A DNA stretch of 64,000 bases, from NCBI GenBank assembly GCA_030141605.1, contig JAQGDQ010000022.1, positions 826,501 through 890,500 of the forward strand, written 5' to 3'. Origin of the DNA: Tubiluchus corallicola. Taxonomy: Eukaryota > Priapulida > Priapulimorpha > Priapulimorphida > Tubiluchidae. The position numbers and the translations under genes are program-made. Position 1 is the stretch's first letter, and every line of letters starts with the position of its first letter. This document shows, piece by piece, positions 61,180 to 64,000 of this stretch. The notes beneath the pieces are model-generated. The model had not been told where the DNA came from and ran no database searches. It saw only the letters and a program-made list of their open reading frames with translations.

Positions 61180-63026
61180 AAAATATACTGTTTTTTCCTT
61201 GATTTTTGTCATTGCTACTTTAAAGTTGGTTACACCACCATCACTGCTTACACCACCGGTGTTGCCATCCGTAAAAAGTTTTACTGAGCCAACATAAACT
61301 AGTGTACCTTTAATTAAACACGTTGCCGACATTTCACTTACCATACCAACGTTGACGGCTGATCTTTGGATTAATGGGTCTAACTGAGTTTGATTACTAC
61401 CATGATGCCAAAATGCCACTAGATTTTTATTATTGGTAAATAGTGTCTAAGTTTCCATCAGATTGAAAGGCATTCATTCATAGAGCAGAAGTTAGACTGG
61501 CTGTTATGTTGAGCAAAAAAACTTGTCTAGTGCATCAGAATTTAAGAAGTGAGAATATTGCTTTGATTGCTATTTTTCCATTTTGTAATTTTTGAAACAT
61601 TTTGGTACGAATTCAGCTAGGTGTTGAAAAATGGATAGAAACTAAAAGAAGTTTTCCCAATTCGTGTTGCCTTGAATCTTATGAAGAATATAACAGTTTT
61701 TCCATGAGGCTAGGCTAATTTGAGGACACTTGTATATAATCTTATAACAATATAAACAATAATTGTGCTGGTCCCGGCAACTTGGTCTGTATTTGGAGAT
61801 TTGTATACCTCTTTATCAGAGTGAGATTTATTAAGTGGTGTGAAGCAGCTAACATAGCTATTATTTATACAGCTAAAAATATTAGACCAGGAAGTGCAGA
61901 ATAATACATTGGAGGATGAATATATAATAAGCAATTCTATAGAGCACATTTGTGTCGGCATGCTGTGAAAATGTTGGCTTTGGGAATGGGCTAATTTAAT
62001 TAGTTGGCACGCACAAGTTTAGCGAGCCACCTGTTGGCTGAGGCCCTAATAGTTATTTCTATCATTAATTAATACAATTTTCTTGAATGTTAGTTAATAA
62101 GTAATATGCACACAGCAAAATTGTATGTCAAAGTCTTGCACATAGCAAAACAGTTGCTGATGGTTATTTCTTGTTCGTGGATATGCTAATTGTTAAAATC
62201 AATAGCCTACAAAATCCACAATAATTATAAAACGTGCACCTGAAGGATACATTAAATTATTACAAAAGTAAAATTCATCATTCCCGTCACCCTTTTGTAG
62301 GTGCAAAAACGTTTATTATTTTTCTTCGCCACTAGATGGCGAAAGTACAGCAATAAAGTATGGTAACCAGCAGGTATTTTTATTTATTTTGTTTTTGGCT
62401 CATACGTGAGTTTTGTGCTTTACCGCTGGTTTGTGGCAAAATGAGGTGTAGACAGTCTGCTTGAAAACTTTAGTCGAAATAGTACAACATCAGCCTTGCT
62501 GTACGCCGACTTTGTTACATTCGCAAAGCGGGCGGCATAAAGACGTGATTGTAATTAGTTTCTATAATGACTGTTAAAAATTTAAAGCATAGTTGTAATA
62601 CGAGAGGCGTTTACAATGTACACATCTTATATGATTCCAGTGATAGTTTTTAGCGCAAAAAGCTATGTAAGGAGGAAAAAACAGATCATTGTTCCTCATT
62701 TTTATTTTATTGAAGCATTTAGTGTTCTACAGAAATAATTAAGTATTTCAACCCCCGCTAAGCACAGTTAGTATAAATGCATCTTTACTGGTCGTAGTGC
62801 TTCAGCAACATAATAAAGATTTGAGAACGTGTTCTTTGCGATGCTTTCTCAGAAATGTTTAAAATATCACAGTTATATTTCTTTACTTCAACGGTTACCA
62901 CACTTTATTTTGTAAAAAATGTTGGTTATTTTTTATATTATGCAAAAACTATGTATGGAAATATAATTACACAATAAATTTTGATTTTTGTCACTTAACT
63001 CTCATTTTGGACGTTTTTATTTTTAG
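61180..63026. other. RPL23-TTC32 intergenic region
   Basis: No gene recognised on either strand. CCACTAGATGGCG at 62329-62341 matches the CTCF core. GC-richer DNA at about 62490-62545 (GCCGACTTTG, AAAGCGGGCGGC) may be the TTC32 promoter or leader. TTTTTATTTTTAG at 63014-63026 is an acceptor-like site 33 nt before the TTC32 ATG, so the leader may be spliced. Confidence 0.4.
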
Positions 63027-63059
63027 GTCTGTAGTAAAGTTTATTAGCTGTATAAGTTA

Positions 63060-63524
63060 ATGTGGCCTGTGCGGCCTCACTCCATGGACCCAGTTGTGCA
63101 TGCAACAAAATTATTCCATGAAGCCGAAGCACTTTACAAGAAAAATCTATTGCAAGATTCTCTAATGCGATATTCTGAGGTCATTGGATGCTGTGAAGAT
63201 TTTCTGAATAAACAAATCAGTGACTGCGAAAATGAGAAAAACGTTGAATCTCTGCTGGCTCTTTCTTATAATAATCGTGGATTCATTCACTACTTGTTTG
63301 TGGATTTCTATGAAGCCATAGATGATTATACTGCTGCGGTTCAACATAATAAAACCCTAGCTTGTGCCTGGTATAATCGTGGCCTTGTAAGGTACCGATT
63401 AAATTTTTTTGATGAAGCCATTGCAGACCAAGAGCTTGCTCTCCAAATCGATCCTGCACTCACATCTGCTAAAGAATGCTTAACTGCGTGCAGAATTGTT
63501 AAAGAGAAAACAAAGAAGCCATAA
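63060..63524 (+). CDS. TTC32: Tetratricopeptide repeat protein 32
   Basis: A single-exon 154-residue protein, close to human TTC32 (151). Three TPR units are seen: about 14-51, 66-99 and 101-134. The best match is LSYNNRG-x-I-x-Y-x-x-VDFYEAIDDYTAA, then W/Y-YNRGL-x-x-YRL-x-x-FDEAI, both diagnostic of TTC32. A start at Met9 (63084) is possible, but the first ATG is preferred as the frame is open with no clear reason to skip it. The function of TTC32 is poorly known; TPRs mediate protein contacts. The TAA at 63522-63524 is followed by KICS2 only 39 nt later in the same frame. Confidence 0.9.
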   Translation: MWPVRPHSMDPVVHATKLFHEAEALYKKNLLQDSLMRYSEVIGCCEDFLNKQISDCENEKNVESLLALSYNNRGFIHYLFVDFYEAIDDYTAAVQHNKTLACAWYNRGLVRYRLNFFDEAIADQELALQIDPALTSAKECLTACRIVKEKTKKP

Positions 63525-63563
63525 ATTTCACACACGGTCATTGATTTTTTTTGGAATTTGACA
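63525..63563 (+). other. 39-nt TTC32-KICS2 spacer
   Basis: Between the TTC32 stop and the KICS2 ATG there is no AATAAA, no other in-frame stop and no AG dinucleotide that could serve as a splice or trans-splice acceptor. A run of eight T lies at 63545-63552. The two frames are therefore contiguous apart from one TAA. Confidence 0.9.
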
Positions 63564-64000
63564 ATGGCAAGTGCTCCTGTGTCCAAAGAACAGACTTTTC
63601 TAGAGAAATTTTTTCTGTCCATTAGTCAATTTGCTTTCGATAAAGCAAAAGACATGGCTGACAAGGAAAAAGAGGCTTACAAGACATTTATAGGCTCTAC
63701 TTGGTTTCAGTTTCTCTGTTGTCTAGCACCTTTTACGCAGACGGAAAAATCGTATGCTTCTCTGTCGTTCCTTGTAAAACGAGGCTTTCTCAGTTCACGC
63801 GACAGCGGAATAAAGTCCTCATATGAAGCCTTGCGCACTGAGTTAAAAAAGATTGAAGATTCTGGTAAGCAACTTGCAGGTGGGGGCACAGCCCTTTCCC
63901 TGGAAAAGTTACTGTCACACCTGTCCGGACAACTGATCCATTTTGTCAATGCTAGGATTGATGCTATGGATTTTTACGAGAGGTTGCATAATGCATCTGT
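63564..64000 (+). CDS. KICS2: KICSTOR subunit 2, N-terminal part (cut by window end)
   Basis: An open frame of 145 codons running off the window. It matches the N-terminal third of human KICS2 (C12orf66): SKEQTFLEKFF (human has V-E-Q-A-V-L-E-T-F-F), FAFDKAKDMADKEKEA, EKSYASLSFL, LRTELKKI, LEKLLSHLSGQLIHFVNARI and MDFYERL all align. KICS2 with KPTN, ITFG2 and SZT2 forms KICSTOR, which anchors GATOR1 on lysosomes so that amino acid or glucose lack shuts down mTORC1. The ATG at 63564 corresponds to the family start. No promoter or acceptor is evident between it and TTC32. The remaining two thirds lie beyond 64000. Confidence 0.9.
   Translation, partial: MASAPVSKEQTFLEKFFLSISQFAFDKAKDMADKEKEAYKTFIGSTWFQFLCCLAPFTQTEKSYASLSFLVKRGFLSSRDSGIKSSYEALRTELKKIEDSGKQLAGGGTALSLEKLLSHLSGQLIHFVNARIDAMDFYERLHNAS

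Overview
The window is nuclear DNA from an AT-rich invertebrate bilaterian. Genes are sparse and split by spliceosomal introns (GT-AG, up to about 15 kb). Long microsatellites and decayed non-LTR retrotransposons (LINEs) are scattered throughout, and there are no bacterial-style operons. Proteins place it among bilaterian animals, but I cannot fix the phylum. A Gbx homeobox gene is present, a family reported lost from the sequenced sea squirt and larvacean genomes. A trissin-like neuropeptide gene points to a protostome or other non-chordate.

Layout. (1) 1.6-18.9 kb, + strand: a proposed three-exon gene for a secreted six-cysteine peptide precursor of 105 residues resembling trissin. Its first intron (about 15 kb) holds a LINE fragment, a 44-bp tandem repeat, a hAT-like element of 1.4 kb, two tRNA-derived SINEs and several microsatellites. 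(2) 18.9-35 kb: no gene recognised; microsatellites, LINE scraps and possible regulatory DNA. (3) 35.36-36.56 kb, +: Gbx, two exons, 292 residues. (4) 37-55 kb: no gene recognised; large (AGT)n and hexamer arrays, a 5'-truncated LINE with intact target-site duplication, a decayed reverse transcriptase, and perfect hairpins. (5) 56.7-61.1 kb, +: RPL23, five exons, 140 residues. (6) 63.06-64 kb, +: single-exon TTC32 followed after only 39 nt, in the same reading frame, by the start of KICS2, cut by the window end.

The genes do not form one pathway: a secreted signalling peptide, a neural patterning transcription factor, a ribosomal protein, a small TPR protein and a subunit of the KICSTOR complex that tethers GATOR1 in nutrient control of mTORC1. 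The least expected findings are the trissin-like precursor and the TTC32-KICS2 arrangement, where one TAA is the only stop separating two unrelated proteins in one frame and no poly(A) signal lies between them.
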